Counted from the stretch's first letter, positions 23,535 to 32,701 are shown. The stretch is 64,000 bases of DNA from Borreliella yangtzensis (GCF_014201775.1 NZ_JACHFG010000001.1:116541-180540); one strand, 5' to 3'. Notes: a model not told the origin generated them from the letters alone. Made by a program: numbers and translations.

Positions 23535-24692
23535 ATGAAGATATTAGTAATTGATATTCAGGGTCTTATAAAGCAGGTTTTTGTTAGAGCTTTTTCTAAA
23601 GATAATGATGTTGAAATATTAAATGCTGGTTTTAATTCTTTAAATCTTATTAATGTATTTTTACAAAAGTTCCCGGATTTAGTTATTATTGATGAAAATA
23701 CCGCAAAATCTAGTTTTGGAAATTCTTTGAACAATGTTCTTAATAATATATCTCTTCCGGTGGTATTTATTGCACAAAATGAAATGTTTCCAAATTTTGG
23801 ATATCTTGAGCAAAGTAAAGAAAAGGTTAAACTAATAATAAATAAGCTTAACTTTAAGCTTACAGTTGATTTATTTCGTAGTAAGTATTTAGCTTTAATT
23901 AAGCTTGAGTTGAAAAACTTAGGTAAAAATAAATTAATATCTTCTTATAAAGTTAAAAAGATTTATGCACCCGATTTTGCTAATCATTCTAAAGTAGAAT
24001 TGAGAGGAAATAGTTTAGATGATTCAAGTATAAGAAAAAGTTATAGAGTTTGTGATGTTATTAATTTTGCTCCGAAAAATGATCCGGATGTTATTATTAA
24101 ATACCAAGGTCTTCTCAATAAGAATAAAACTGGCAAAATTATTGTTGTAGGTTCTTCAACGGGTGGTACAGAGGCGTTAAGAATTTTTTTAAGCTCTTTT
24201 AAAAAAGATTCTCCACCAATTATTATTGTTCAACATATGCCGGGAGGATTTACAAAATCTTTTGCAAAAAACTTAAATAATGAATTTAATGTTGATATTA
24301 AAGAAGCTGAAGATGGAGACATTCTTCGCCCAGGCCTTGTAATAATTGCTAATGGAAGTTATCATTTGATTGTAAAATATGGTAGTGGAAATTATTTTGT
24401 AAACTTATTAGATGGACCTCTTGTTAGCAGACATAAGCCTTCTGTAAATGTACTTTTTAGGTCTGCTGCAATGTATGCAGGTTCTAATGCTATTGGAGTT
24501 ATTCTTACAGGTATGGGAGATGATGGTGCTATTTGTATGCTTGAAATGAAAAAAAATGGTGCTTATACTGTTGCCCAAGATCAAGAAACTTCTGTTGTTT
24601 TTGGTATGCCAATGGAAGCTATAAAAATAGGAGCTGTAGACAAAATCCTTCCTATAAGCAAAATAGCTGATCATGTTCTAAGGAGATCTTAG
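23535..24692 (+). CDS. cheB2: Chemotaxis methylesterase CheB2 with altered receiver domain
   Basis: 385 residues. The C-terminal methylesterase is intact: S208 (VGSSTGG), H234 (VQHMPGG) and D330 (GMGDDGA), with 26 and 96 residues between them, exactly as in Salmonella CheB. It removes methyl groups from receptor glutamates. The N-terminal receiver is degenerate: the acidic pair reads VIDIQG (only D7 kept), the acceptor-like D53 remains (IIDEN), and the usual Lys-Pro near the end is not evident. The linker between domains is long (about 130-190). No ribosome-binding site is obvious before the ATG; the gap to cheA1 is 55 bases. Confidence 0.93.
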   Translation: MKILVIDIQGLIKQVFVRAFSKDNDVEILNAGFNSLNLINVFLQKFPDLVIIDENTAKSSFGNSLNNVLNNISLPVVFIAQNEMFPNFGYLEQSKEKVKLIINKLNFKLTVDLFRSKYLALIKLELKNLGKNKLISSYKVKKIYAPDFANHSKVELRGNSLDDSSIRKSYRVCDVINFAPKNDPDVIIKYQGLLNKNKTGKIIVVGSSTGGTEALRIFLSSFKKDSPPIIIVQHMPGGFTKSFAKNLNNEFNVDIKEAEDGDILRPGLVIIANGSYHLIVKYGSGNYFVNLLDGPLVSRHKPSVNVLFRSAAMYAGSNAIGVILTGMGDDGAICMLEMKKNGAYTVAQDQETSVVFGMPMEAIKIGAVDKILPISKIADHVLRRS

Positions 24693-24694
24693 TA

Positions 24695-26470
24695 ATGGAT
24701 AATGACAATAATGGTTTTTTTAATGCCAATGATTATTTGGCAACGTTATTTTATAAACTTGAAACTTTTGATGAGAGCGCAAGGCATATTTATTCAAATT
24801 TAAGCAAATCAATTCCCAAATTAATAGAAAAAATTTCTAAGGATTCTAAGGATTTATCTTTTAGTATTGACTTAATTTCTAATCTTGATCTTGATAATGA
24901 TGTTTCTTTGAATAATTTTATATCTAAGATTATAGGAGCATTAGATGATTTTGTTGCTTACTTTAATTCTTCAACAACTTCTCTTGAATCTCAGTTTGCT
25001 GTAATACGAAGCAAGGTTAAAGATATAGAAATACTTGAAGATGTAATTGAAAAAATGAAAAAAAGCTCTCTTGATATGGAAATAATGTCTATTAATACTT
25101 TAACAGTTGCTATGAGAGCTGGTAAGGCTGGTGGAGCCTTTTCTTATATTACTAGTGAAATTAAGGTTTTAACCCAATCTATGATAAAGCAGGCAGACCA
25201 ACTTACCAGCAAGGGGCGTGAAGTTAAAATTGGTCTAGATAGGGCTAAAAATCAAGTATATGAAAGCAATACAGCTGAAAATAAAATTCTTGAAGAATTT
25301 AGAAATAATTTAATGAAAAACATAGATGCCTTTTCAGATGGAATAGGAAGTGTTATTGCTCTTTATGATGATATTTTAAAAGTTTTGTTAGAATTTAAGT
25401 TTAAACTTGTAAATTCTATTTCTTATCTTCAGTTTCAAGACAGGTTAACGCAATCTTTGCAACATTTAAATATTATGTATTCTAATATTGATGTTTTTAA
25501 ATTTAGAGATATAAGCGAGATTCAAAAATTAAAAATTTTATCAGTTTTTACTGATACATCAAAGGTTATAGTAAAAGATGTTCTTGAAAAGCTTGAAAAA
25601 AATTATACTGTTTTTGAAAAATTTATTGATACTTCTCTTAATTCTATTCAAACTATTAATGATTTAAGGTCTGATAATTCTTTATATATAGATATTCCTA
25701 AGATAATAGAACAATTTTCTAGTATTTTGTCTGATCTTCTTAGAAGGATTGATGATGTTGAGAAAAACAATTCTAATTTTTTAAATTTATATTATGAACA
25801 GGTTAAGCTTATAAAATCATTAGAGTTAATGTTTTCAAATATTTCAGCCATTTCTGCTAGGTTTCAAAATATTAACATAGCGTCAAAGATAGAAGTTGTC
25901 AAAAGATCGGAACTTAAAGCTATGGAGGGCAATATTTCGGAAATGTCGAAAATTATCAAAGAAATTGATTCTAATATTACTAAGGGAATAGAATTTTTAG
26001 ATCAAATAATCTTTTTTCTTGAAAAAGTTGTTAAGGATTATGACAATAGATTTTATCTTGAAAAGAATTATTTTAATAAATTTAAAAAATTATTTATGGA
26101 AATTAAAAATGATATTTTAGATATTAAGAACATAGCTATCGATAATATTTTGTCTTATGAAGTTTTTTCAATTGAGTTTATGGAAATATTTGAAGAAATG
26201 AAATTAGAAGTTTACAATGTTAGAAATTTAAAAAATTCTCTTTTGGATATAGACAGATTTTTAAGCGATATGGAAAGCAAGATAAATTTTAATCTCAATT
26301 TAGAGTTATCTAAAGTTGGAGTTCAATCTGTTGAAATCGAAGATAAAGAATTTGTTAATAGAATTGCCAATCGATTTACTTTATTTGTTCATAAAAAACA
26401 CTTATTATCTTTAATAGAGGAAGCCAAGGATGTTCATTCCTTTGATGAAGGTAGTGTAATTTTGTTTTAA
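24695..26470 (+). CDS. Soluble receptor-like coiled-coil protein (degenerate MCP hairpin)
   Basis: 591 residues, no membrane span and no signal peptide, almost entirely helical. Residues about 125-161 (DMEIMSINTLTVAMRAGKAG then AFSYITSEIKVLTQ) align with the tip of the chemoreceptor hairpin, where a usual receptor has NLLALNAAIEAARAGE...GFAVVA-EIR-L. The conserved Glu of IEA is Val, and Asn-Ala-Ala is changed, so contact with CheA/CheW may be altered. The hairpin is near the N-terminus, not the C-terminus as in normal receptors, and 430 residues of coiled coil follow. AAGGAG precedes the ATG; only two bases separate it from cheB2. Corresponds by order to BB0569. Confidence 0.75.
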   Translation: MDNDNNGFFNANDYLATLFYKLETFDESARHIYSNLSKSIPKLIEKISKDSKDLSFSIDLISNLDLDNDVSLNNFISKIIGALDDFVAYFNSSTTSLESQFAVIRSKVKDIEILEDVIEKMKKSSLDMEIMSINTLTVAMRAGKAGGAFSYITSEIKVLTQSMIKQADQLTSKGREVKIGLDRAKNQVYESNTAENKILEEFRNNLMKNIDAFSDGIGSVIALYDDILKVLLEFKFKLVNSISYLQFQDRLTQSLQHLNIMYSNIDVFKFRDISEIQKLKILSVFTDTSKVIVKDVLEKLEKNYTVFEKFIDTSLNSIQTINDLRSDNSLYIDIPKIIEQFSSILSDLLRRIDDVEKNNSNFLNLYYEQVKLIKSLELMFSNISAISARFQNINIASKIEVVKRSELKAMEGNISEMSKIIKEIDSNITKGIEFLDQIIFFLEKVVKDYDNRFYLEKNYFNKFKKLFMEIKNDILDIKNIAIDNILSYEVFSIEFMEIFEEMKLEVYNVRNLKNSLLDIDRFLSDMESKINFNLNLELSKVGVQSVEIEDKEFVNRIANRFTLFVHKKHLLSLIEEAKDVHSFDEGSVILF

Positions 26471-26509
26471 TTTTTATATACTCTTTGGGAGGTTTTAGGA
26501 GAAAATTAG

Positions 26510-26884
26510 ATGAAAAAAAGAATTTTGGTTATTGATGACAATAGGGCAATAAGGCAAAGCGTTGCTTATATTTTAGAACAAAATGGTTTTGGAGTCTCAG
26601 AAGCAAAGGATGGTTTAGAGGGGGTTTTGAAATTTAAAGAAGCAGTTGGACAAGGAGATAAAGATTTTGATCTTGTTATTACAGATATCAATATGCCTAA
26701 TTTAGACGGTATTGGTGTTATTAAGCAGATAAGAGAATTTGGCAGTTTTGTTCCGATACTCGTTCTTACCACTGAATCTGAGCAATCCAAGGTTGATGAA
26801 GGTCGTAAAGCGGGTGCTACTGGTTGGCTTGTTAAGCCTTTTAATCCTGAAGCTTTAATGAAAACAATTTCAAAGATATTTTAA
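26510..26884 (+). CDS. cheY2: Chemotaxis response regulator CheY2
   Basis: 124-residue single receiver domain with all key residues: DD in VIDDNRAIR, acceptor Asp in VITDINMPNLDG, Thr in VLTTESE and Lys in VKPFNPE. TAGGAG precedes the ATG. Last gene of the operon. In B. burgdorferi CheY2 is reported as not needed for motility or chemotaxis in culture but important in infection; that is literature knowledge and not visible here. A stem-loop lies about 60 bases downstream. Confidence 0.94.
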   Translation: MKKRILVIDDNRAIRQSVAYILEQNGFGVSEAKDGLEGVLKFKEAVGQGDKDFDLVITDINMPNLDGIGVIKQIREFGSFVPILVLTTESEQSKVDEGRKAGATGWLVKPFNPEALMKTISKIF

Positions 26885-26945
26885 GTTTTTAGTTACAAAT
26901 TAATTTCTAGACTTTCAAGTTTTATTATAAATTAGAATGATTTTT

Positions 26946-26977
26946 AATATGCTATTTTAGAGCAAAGATAGCATATT
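26946..26977. other. Stem-loop downstream of cheY2
   Basis: AATATGCTAT (26946-26955) and ATAGCATATT (26968-26977) are exact complements; with a G-U and two A-U pairs the stem reaches 13 pairs around a six-base loop. No T-run follows on either strand, so it is not a classic intrinsic terminator. A purine-rich GAGGGGAG follows on the plus strand. It may mark an mRNA 3' end or a small RNA. Confidence 0.6.
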
Positions 26978-27104
26978 GAGGGGAGTATTTTATTTCTATT
27001 GCAATGATGTTAAATTTGATTAGCATAAATAATTTATGAAATTTTTTTAAAAAGCAATTATCATATAGTGCTGTTTAATTTTGAAATTTCTAAAAATCAG
27101 TTAA

Positions 27105-27188
27105 TACCGGTAGTCGGAGTCGAACCGACACGAAGTTGCCCTCATCAGATTTTGAGTCTGACGCGTCTACCAATTCCGCCATACCGGC
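27105..27188 (-). tRNA. tRNA-Leu (anticodon CAA)
   Basis: 84 bases with a full cloverleaf on the minus strand. The acceptor stem is GCCGGTA paired with TACCGGT (first pair G-U), discriminator A. The anticodon stem TCAGA/TCTGA encloses the loop CTCAAAA, giving anticodon CAA for UUG codons. A long variable arm marks a class II tRNA, and the T arm is GTCGG-TTCGACT-CCGAC. CCA is not encoded. It starts 8 bases after the pyrH stop on the same strand. Confidence 0.97.
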
Positions 27189-27196
27189 ATTAGTTT

Positions 27197-27886
27197 TTAT
27201 TTTACTATAACAGTACCAAAAAAATCATTATTTTTGTTAAAAACTTTTTCTAAGTTTTCAATATTATTTCCACTTACTATGTAGAGGGTAAGTCCAAGTT
27301 TTGAAGAAAGCTTTGTTGCTATTGGATCAAAAGGTAAATTTAAACCTGGATTCCACTTTTGACCCACAATGTTTTGTAATTGTTTCCAATTTAATTTTTT
27401 AAAAGCTGTTGCGTTTTTAAATTTTTTTGGATCTTTATCATAAACTTGATTTACATTTGTTATATTTATGATATCTTTTTTATTAAATTTTTCTGCAAAT
27501 TTTACAGCAATGTAATCTGTTGAAAATCCTGATTTCCATCCGCAAGCAATTAATATTTTTCCTTTAAAAGAAAAATTTTTTAGTGGATTGGTAACAATTT
27601 TGTCTATACAAAAGGGATTCATTACTTTACATAGAAATTCTGCGTTTAATTTTGTTGACATTATTCCAATCTCATCAAGTTCACGAACTTTAAAATCAGG
27701 GTTAATTTTTTTATATGCGTCTTGGTACTCTCTTGCAACCTTTCCTCCACCAACTATTAAAATGATTTTTCTTTTTTCATTTTCTAGTAACCATTTAAAA
27801 ACAAAGTTTTTAAAGTTTTTGATGAATTCTATATTGATTTGATTTGAATTTATTACACCTCCCCCAAGACTTATTATCTCAAGCAT
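27197..27886 (-). CDS. pyrH: Uridylate kinase (UMP kinase)
   Basis: Phosphorylates UMP to UDP; hexameric amino-acid-kinase fold unrelated to eukaryotic UMP kinases. 229 residues. Motifs are SLGGGVIN at the N-terminus, LIVGGGKVAREYQ, GWKSGFSTDYIAVKFA and NVNQVYDKDPKKFKNA. AAGGAG lies upstream of the ATG. The N-terminus is short compared with E. coli PyrH, which has a 'SGE' sequence after the first strand; here that loop reads GGGVINSN. The tRNA-Leu gene follows immediately downstream. Confidence 0.93.
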   Translation of the reverse strand: MLEIISLGGGVINSNQINIEFIKNFKNFVFKWLLENEKRKIILIVGGGKVAREYQDAYKKINPDFKVRELDEIGIMSTKLNAEFLCKVMNPFCIDKIVTNPLKNFSFKGKILIACGWKSGFSTDYIAVKFAEKFNKKDIINITNVNQVYDKDPKKFKNATAFKKLNWKQLQNIVGQKWNPGLNLPFDPIATKLSSKLGLTLYIVSGNNIENLEKVFNKNNDFFGTVIVK

Positions 27887-28099
27887 CCAAGCTCCTTATT
27901 TAGGTTAATGTTTTTTAAATTTTTTACTTTTTAATAATATAGCAATTTCTGATAAACTTTTCATTAAAAATAAATTTAAAATAATACAAACTTGTTAATT
28001 ATATATTACAATTTAATTGTTATGCAAAAAATTAAAAGAATTTGTTGTTAGGTGTTTTAGCTTTGGGTTTACTTAGCAGTTTTTATTTTGGAGGATATT

Positions 28100-29164
28100 G
28101 TGCATAAGTATAAAGTTTCTGTTATTATTTGTTTTTTTAATTCGGCTGAAACTCTTGATGCAATGATAAAGGATTCTGTTAATCAAACATTAAAAGACAA
28201 AGAAATTATATTAATTAACGATGGTTCTTATGATAATAGTTTAGAGATAGCAGAAAAATATGCTAATAAGTATAGCTTTATTAAGATTTTTAGTCAAAAA
28301 AATATGGGGCTTGCTGCTTCTAGAGATAAGGGACTTTCTGAGGCTCAAGGAGAGTATGTTATTTTTTGGGATGGTGATGATTCTGTAGAGAGCACTATGC
28401 TTGAAGTTTTATATAATAGGGCAAAGGCAGACAATTCTGATATTGTTTGTTCCCAATTTTATGTTTATTTTCTCGCAATAAATGTAAAAAGAAAATCTTT
28501 GCTTCCTTTTCCCAATTATCCATTAACGGGTAAAGAGGCGTTTAAAAATTTGCTTTTTACTGTTTATGCGACTTTTGGAAAGAAAAATTTTGTTGTTGGA
28601 ACGTTATGGGATAAATTGATTAGGCGAGAATTAATCTTAAAGAATAATATTCACCAACAAAATGTAGTATTTGAAGACATAATTTTTGTTATGCAAATTT
28701 TTTTAAAAGCTTCTAAGGTTTCTTTTGTAAATAATTATTTTTATACTAATTACCAGAGAATGGGAAGTATGAGTTCTTCTATTAGCGTTTTGCATAAAGC
28801 TAAATTATCTCTTAATACAATAGAAACTTTATTAAAAAGAGAAGGTATTTTTAATGAATATCAACATTTGTATAAAAGATTTTTTTTGCAATTTTATTAT
28901 TTTATTTCTTTTAAGCAAATTTATATTATTAGCTGGAATATTTCCGACAAGCTTGTTTATAGAGCTTATAAAGAAAAGCTTATTTCTGTTCTTAATGAGA
29001 TTAAAGGATTATCTGAATTTCAAGATTGTTATGAATATGTGAAAAATTTTGGATTTAACGAAATTCAAATTTTACCTAGAACTATGCTAAAAATTTGGAA
29101 TTTTAGCTCAAGACTTTATGTAAATTTTTCCATATTTATTTATAAGTTGTTCATAAAGAATTGA
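28100..29164 (+). CDS. Family 2 glycosyltransferase
   Basis: The GTG at 28100 is chosen because GGAGGA (28090-28095) sits just before it; this gives 354 residues. The N-terminal GT-A domain has VSVIICFFNSAETLDAMI, LINDGSYDNS, NMGLAASRDKG and the metal-binding WDGDDS (DxD type). The C-terminal third is a helical, aromatic-rich region and ends with a short hydrophobic stretch, so the protein may associate with the membrane. Candidate substrates include the surface glycolipids of Borrelia, but nothing here identifies donor or acceptor. Confidence 0.88.
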   Translation: MHKYKVSVIICFFNSAETLDAMIKDSVNQTLKDKEIILINDGSYDNSLEIAEKYANKYSFIKIFSQKNMGLAASRDKGLSEAQGEYVIFWDGDDSVESTMLEVLYNRAKADNSDIVCSQFYVYFLAINVKRKSLLPFPNYPLTGKEAFKNLLFTVYATFGKKNFVVGTLWDKLIRRELILKNNIHQQNVVFEDIIFVMQIFLKASKVSFVNNYFYTNYQRMGSMSSSISVLHKAKLSLNTIETLLKREGIFNEYQHLYKRFFLQFYYFISFKQIYIISWNISDKLVYRAYKEKLISVLNEIKGLSEFQDCYEYVKNFGFNEIQILPRTMLKIWNFSSRLYVNFSIFIYKLFIKN

Positions 29165-29226
29165 ATTTATATTTTTGGGGGTAATTAATTTTTTTTCATA
29201 TTTGACCTTTAATATTAGGAGTATTT

Positions 29227-30027
29227 ATGGCTATTGAAGTTATTAATGTAAAATTTTCCTATAAAGAAAAAGAAGTTTACTCTAATTTAAATTTAAACAT
29301 TGAAATCCCCCAAACCTATTTGCTTCTTGGAAAAAATGGAGTTGGAAAAACAACTTTGCTTAAACTTGTAAGTGGACTCTTGGAGCCACTAAAAGGGAAA
29401 GTTTTATTTAACTCTTTAGCAGTTTTTCCAAGAGATCCCTTAAATTTAGTAAATTTATTTTTTATTCCCGAAGAATTTTCACTTCCTAGATTGTCTTTAG
29501 CTGAATACAGTAAAGCTTTGTCTAGATTTTATCCAAATTTTAATAAGGCAGATTTTGAAAAATATTTATTGGAATTTAATCTAGATATTTCTTTAGAACT
29601 ATCCTCAGCTTCTTTTGGGCAAAAGAAAAAAAGTATTATTGCGTTTTCTCTAGCTACAAACGTTTCTTGTTTGTTGTTTGACGAACCAACAAATAGTCTT
29701 GATATTGTTTCAAAAAATGTTTTTAGAAATGTGCTTTCTAATTTAAATGATAGAGTAATTTTTATTACAGGTCACAATGTAAGGGATTTAACAGGAGTTG
29801 TAGATTATTTAATTATTGTTGGAGAAAAGTCAATTCTTTTTTCTAATTCGGTATCTTATATTAATAAAAATTATAAGATTAAAATTGTCAGTGAATTGAA
29901 TGGAAATGAATTATATTATGAAAAAAATAAAGAGGGGTTTAAGGCGCTTTATTTTGAGATTAGCAATGGAGATGAAGTTATTGATATTGAATTTTTCTTT
30001 TTATATGTTACTGAAAATAAAAAGTAG
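29227..30027 (+). CDS. ABC transporter ATP-binding protein
   Basis: 266 residues. Walker A is GKNGVGKT (35-42), Walker B LLFDEPTNSLD (near 151-161), and the switch His lies in ITGHNVRDL. The signature motif is atypical: SSASFGQKKKS where LSGGQ is expected. An AGGAG site precedes the ATG. The neighbour starting 12 bases downstream is a membrane protein and probably its permease partner. The short hydrophobic-strand C-terminus and single-domain permease resemble small exporter or self-immunity type ABC systems; substrate unknown. Confidence 0.9.
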   Translation: MAIEVINVKFSYKEKEVYSNLNLNIEIPQTYLLLGKNGVGKTTLLKLVSGLLEPLKGKVLFNSLAVFPRDPLNLVNLFFIPEEFSLPRLSLAEYSKALSRFYPNFNKADFEKYLLEFNLDISLELSSASFGQKKKSIIAFSLATNVSCLLFDEPTNSLDIVSKNVFRNVLSNLNDRVIFITGHNVRDLTGVVDYLIIVGEKSILFSNSVSYINKNYKIKIVSELNGNELYYEKNKEGFKALYFEISNGDEVIDIEFFFLYVTENKK

Positions 30028-30039
30028 AGGAAATAAAAG

Positions 30040-30894
30040 ATGTTTAGCTTAAAAAGATTTTTAAATTTGTTTTATTTTGATTTTGTTTATAATAAAAAAT
30101 TCTATATTTTATTAATAGTTAAAATTTTAGGAATGATATTTATATCGTATTTTCTTGTTAGATTTTATTTTAATTTTACAGCAACTGATTTTTTAAAATT
30201 TTTTGTTCCTAAAATATTGATTTTAACCCTGATTGTATCGATGTTTGCCATGTGTGATTATTATAAAGTAATTCACGATCCGTTTAAAAATATTCTTTAT
30301 TTATCTTTGCCCGTTTCAACTTTTGAACATTATTTTTTCAATTTAATTAAATATTTATTTATATTGCCTTTGATTTTAATATTTTTTTATTATCTAGGAT
30401 TAAATATTTTTTTATTCCTAGATAATGTATTCTTTTTAAGAAATGGTGAGGGTTTTGCATTCTTAGAGCTAAGATATCTTTCTGATTTTTTCTTTTTTCA
30501 TTATTTTAATTTTTTGTCTGTTTTTCCAATCTTCATGTTTTTTAGAATAGCTTTTAAAACATATCCTTTTATTAAGGTTTTTATATTCTTTTTAGGGAAT
30601 ATTATTTTATTATTTTTTTTCACATCTTTTATTTATTCAGTTTTTAAATATTCGCCATGTTCTTCCGATTTAATTTTTTCTTTTGATAGATTTTTAGGGG
30701 GCTTTTTTTTAAAAATAATTTATAGTTCAGTAGTTTTTTTATATTTAGCTTCATATTTTAAGATAGTAGAGTTTGGAAGTGTTAGAAAAAAAAGCAACTT
30801 GTTTGCTATTGTAGGATTTTTAGTTTTTTTAGCAATGTTTAATTATTATTATTTAACCAAAGGTTCATTGTATTGTTTTGTTAATTATAATTAA
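30040..30894 (+). CDS. ABC transporter permease-like membrane protein
   Basis: 284 residues, very rich in Phe and Leu, with about six membrane spans (starts near 20, 50, 100, 150, 185 and 255). No conserved binding motif is recognised. A GAGGAA site precedes the ATG. Directly downstream of the ATPase, so the two most likely form a 2+2 transporter. The closing Lys/Tyr-rich tail is short. Similar to ABC-2 type permeases in topology only. Confidence 0.78.
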   Translation: MFSLKRFLNLFYFDFVYNKKFYILLIVKILGMIFISYFLVRFYFNFTATDFLKFFVPKILILTLIVSMFAMCDYYKVIHDPFKNILYLSLPVSTFEHYFFNLIKYLFILPLILIFFYYLGLNIFLFLDNVFFLRNGEGFAFLELRYLSDFFFFHYFNFLSVFPIFMFFRIAFKTYPFIKVFIFFLGNIILLFFFTSFIYSVFKYSPCSSDLIFSFDRFLGGFFLKIIYSSVVFLYLASYFKIVEFGSVRKKSNLFAIVGFLVFLAMFNYYYLTKGSLYCFVNYN

Positions 30895-30931
30895 AATAGT
30901 TTAAAGGATTTAAAACAAGGGTTTAAAAATA

Positions 30932-30959
30932 GCCTTTTAGCTAGGCATTAATAATTTTT
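30932..30959 (+). terminator. Weak candidate terminator after the ABC genes
   Basis: GCCT (30932-30935) pairs with AGGC (30943-30946), followed by an AT-rich stretch with five T residues (30955-30959). The stem is short, so this is a low-confidence call. Confidence 0.3.
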
Positions 30960-31028
30960 ATTTTAGTTTAATATTTTTATTTGTGTTAATGTAAATGATT
31001 ATGTTTTATATGTGATTTATGTGTTCTT

Positions 31029-31046
31029 ATTAAGCGTAAGCTTAAT
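31029..31046 (+). promoter_or_regulatory. GTAA-tetraloop hairpin in the pyrG leader
   Basis: ATTAAGC (31029-31035) and GCTTAAT (31040-31046) pair perfectly around a GTAA loop of the GNRA class. It ends 36 bases before the pyrG ATG and has no T-run, so it is a leader structure or part of an operator rather than a terminator. Confidence 0.5.
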
Positions 31047-31082
31047 TGGTTTAAAATTTAAAGGTTTAATTTTGGGGTATAC

Positions 31083-32684
31083 ATGAAAAAAAACTTAAAG
31101 ATTTTAGTAATAACAGGGGGCGTGATATCTGGGATTGGTAAAGGAGTTACATCGGCAAGTATTGCAAGGTTGTTTAGATATAACTTTAAAGTTACTCCAA
31201 TTAAATGTGATGGATATTTAAATACTGATCCTGGGACTATTAATCCTGTTGAGCATGGAGAAGTTTTTGTGCTTGATGATGGGGGAGAGGTTGATATGGA
31301 CTTTGGCCATTATGAGAGATTTTTAAATCTTAATGCAAAGTCCAGTTGGAATATTACAATGGGCAAAATATACAAAAAGATACTTGAAAATGAGCGAGAG
31401 GGCAAATATTTGGGAAGAACAGTTCAACTTATTCCTCATGTTACTGATGAAATCAAGTCTGCAATTTTTCAGATTGCAAGTTCTGAAAATAGTGATATGT
31501 TGATAATTGAAATTGGTGGAACTGTAGGAGATATGGAGAATATTTTATTTATTGAGACAGTAAGACAAATAAGACATGAAATTGGAAGTAGCAATATTTC
31601 TTTTATTCATTTAACCTATGTGCCAAGTCCGACTGGAATTAATGAGCAAAAATCTAAACCCACTCAACAGAGTGTTAAAACTTTAAATAAGGCAGGCATT
31701 TTCCCCGATTTGATTATTGCGAGAAGCTCTCAAGTATTAACAGACCAAATCAGAAAAAAGGTGGCAATGTTTTGTAATGTTAAGAGTACTTCTATTATTG
31801 ATAATGTTGATGTTTCTACTATTTATGAAATTCCTATATCTTTTTATAAGCAAGGTGTACATGAAATTTTAAGTTCTAAGTTAAATATTAAGGTTGATCC
31901 GAAAATAGAAGAGCTTTCAAAGCTTGTGGAAGTTATAAAATCTAATTTTTTTATGCCTAAAAAAATTATTAATATTGCTATTTGCGGTAAATATGCCGAA
32001 CTTGATGATTCTTATGCGTCAATTAGAGAGTCTTTAGTCCATGTTGCAGCCAATTTGGATTTACTTATTAAAAGCACACTAATTGATTCTAATGATTTAA
32101 ATGAGAGCTGTTTAAGAGGTTTTGATGGTATTATTGTTCCTGGTGGTTTTGGAGGCAAAGGGTATGAGGGTAAAATCATTGCTATTAAATATGCTCGTGA
32201 GAACAATATTCCCTTTCTAGGAATTTGTCTTGGTTTGCAGCTTGCTATAATAGAATTTGCTCGTAATGTTTGTGGGATACTTGATGCTGATACGGAGGAA
32301 AATTTAGAAAAAGATAAGCCTTTAAAAAACCCTGTTATTCATTTACTTCCCGAGCAAAAGGGAATTAAAGATAAGGGTGCTACAATGAGACTTGGAGGAT
32401 ATCCCGTGATTCTTAAAAAGAATACAATGGCTTTTAAGCTTTATGGCCAAGACAGGATAATTGAAAGATTTAGACATAGGTATGAAGTTAATAATGATTA
32501 TATAGATTTATTTGAAAAAAATGGACTTGTAGTATCTGGATTTTCAAGTGATTTTAAAATAGCAAAATTAATAGAAATTCCTAAAAATAAATTTTTTCTA
32601 GCTTGTCAATTTCATCCAGAACTTATTACAAGAATAGAAAATCCAGCCAAGCTTTTTTTAGGCTTAATTAAAGCTTGTATTTAA
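31083..32684 (+). CDS. pyrG: CTP synthase
   Basis: Makes CTP from UTP, ATP and glutamine. 533 residues with both domains. The N-terminal amidoligase has [19 protein letters not shown] (12-30) and [14 protein letters not shown]. The C-terminal class I glutamine amidotransferase has GICLGLQLA with the nucleophile Cys near 382, and CQFHPEL with the catalytic His and Glu near 510. TTTGGGG lies before the ATG. Together with pyrH it supplies pyrimidine nucleotides to an organism without de novo synthesis (known for Borrelia). Confidence 0.97.
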   Translation: MKKNLKILVITGGVISGIGKGVTSASIARLFRYNFKVTPIKCDGYLNTDPGTINPVEHGEVFVLDDGGEVDMDFGHYERFLNLNAKSSWNITMGKIYKKILENEREGKYLGRTVQLIPHVTDEIKSAIFQIASSENSDMLIIEIGGTVGDMENILFIETVRQIRHEIGSSNISFIHLTYVPSPTGINEQKSKPTQQSVKTLNKAGIFPDLIIARSSQVLTDQIRKKVAMFCNVKSTSIIDNVDVSTIYEIPISFYKQGVHEILSSKLNIKVDPKIEELSKLVEVIKSNFFMPKKIINIAICGKYAELDDSYASIRESLVHVAANLDLLIKSTLIDSNDLNESCLRGFDGIIVPGGFGGKGYEGKIIAIKYARENNIPFLGICLGLQLAIIEFARNVCGILDADTEENLEKDKPLKNPVIHLLPEQKGIKDKGATMRLGGYPVILKKNTMAFKLYGQDRIIERFRHRYEVNNDYIDLFEKNGLVVSGFSSDFKIAKLIEIPKNKFFLACQFHPELITRIENPAKLFLGLIKACI

Positions 32685-32701
32685 GTATCTGTTTATACTT
32701 A
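32682..32701. terminator. Hairpin spanning the stop codons of two convergent genes
   Basis: TAAGTAT (32682-32688) and ATACTTA (32695-32701) pair around a six-base loop. The left arm begins with the pyrG stop codon and the right arm ends in the stop of the minus-strand gene. No T-run follows; termination function is likely but weak. Confidence 0.45.

Noticed and set aside
27004-27039. Eleven-codon open frame after cheY2
   Set aside because: The GAGGGGAG block is too far from the ATG and the peptide has no features beyond chance.
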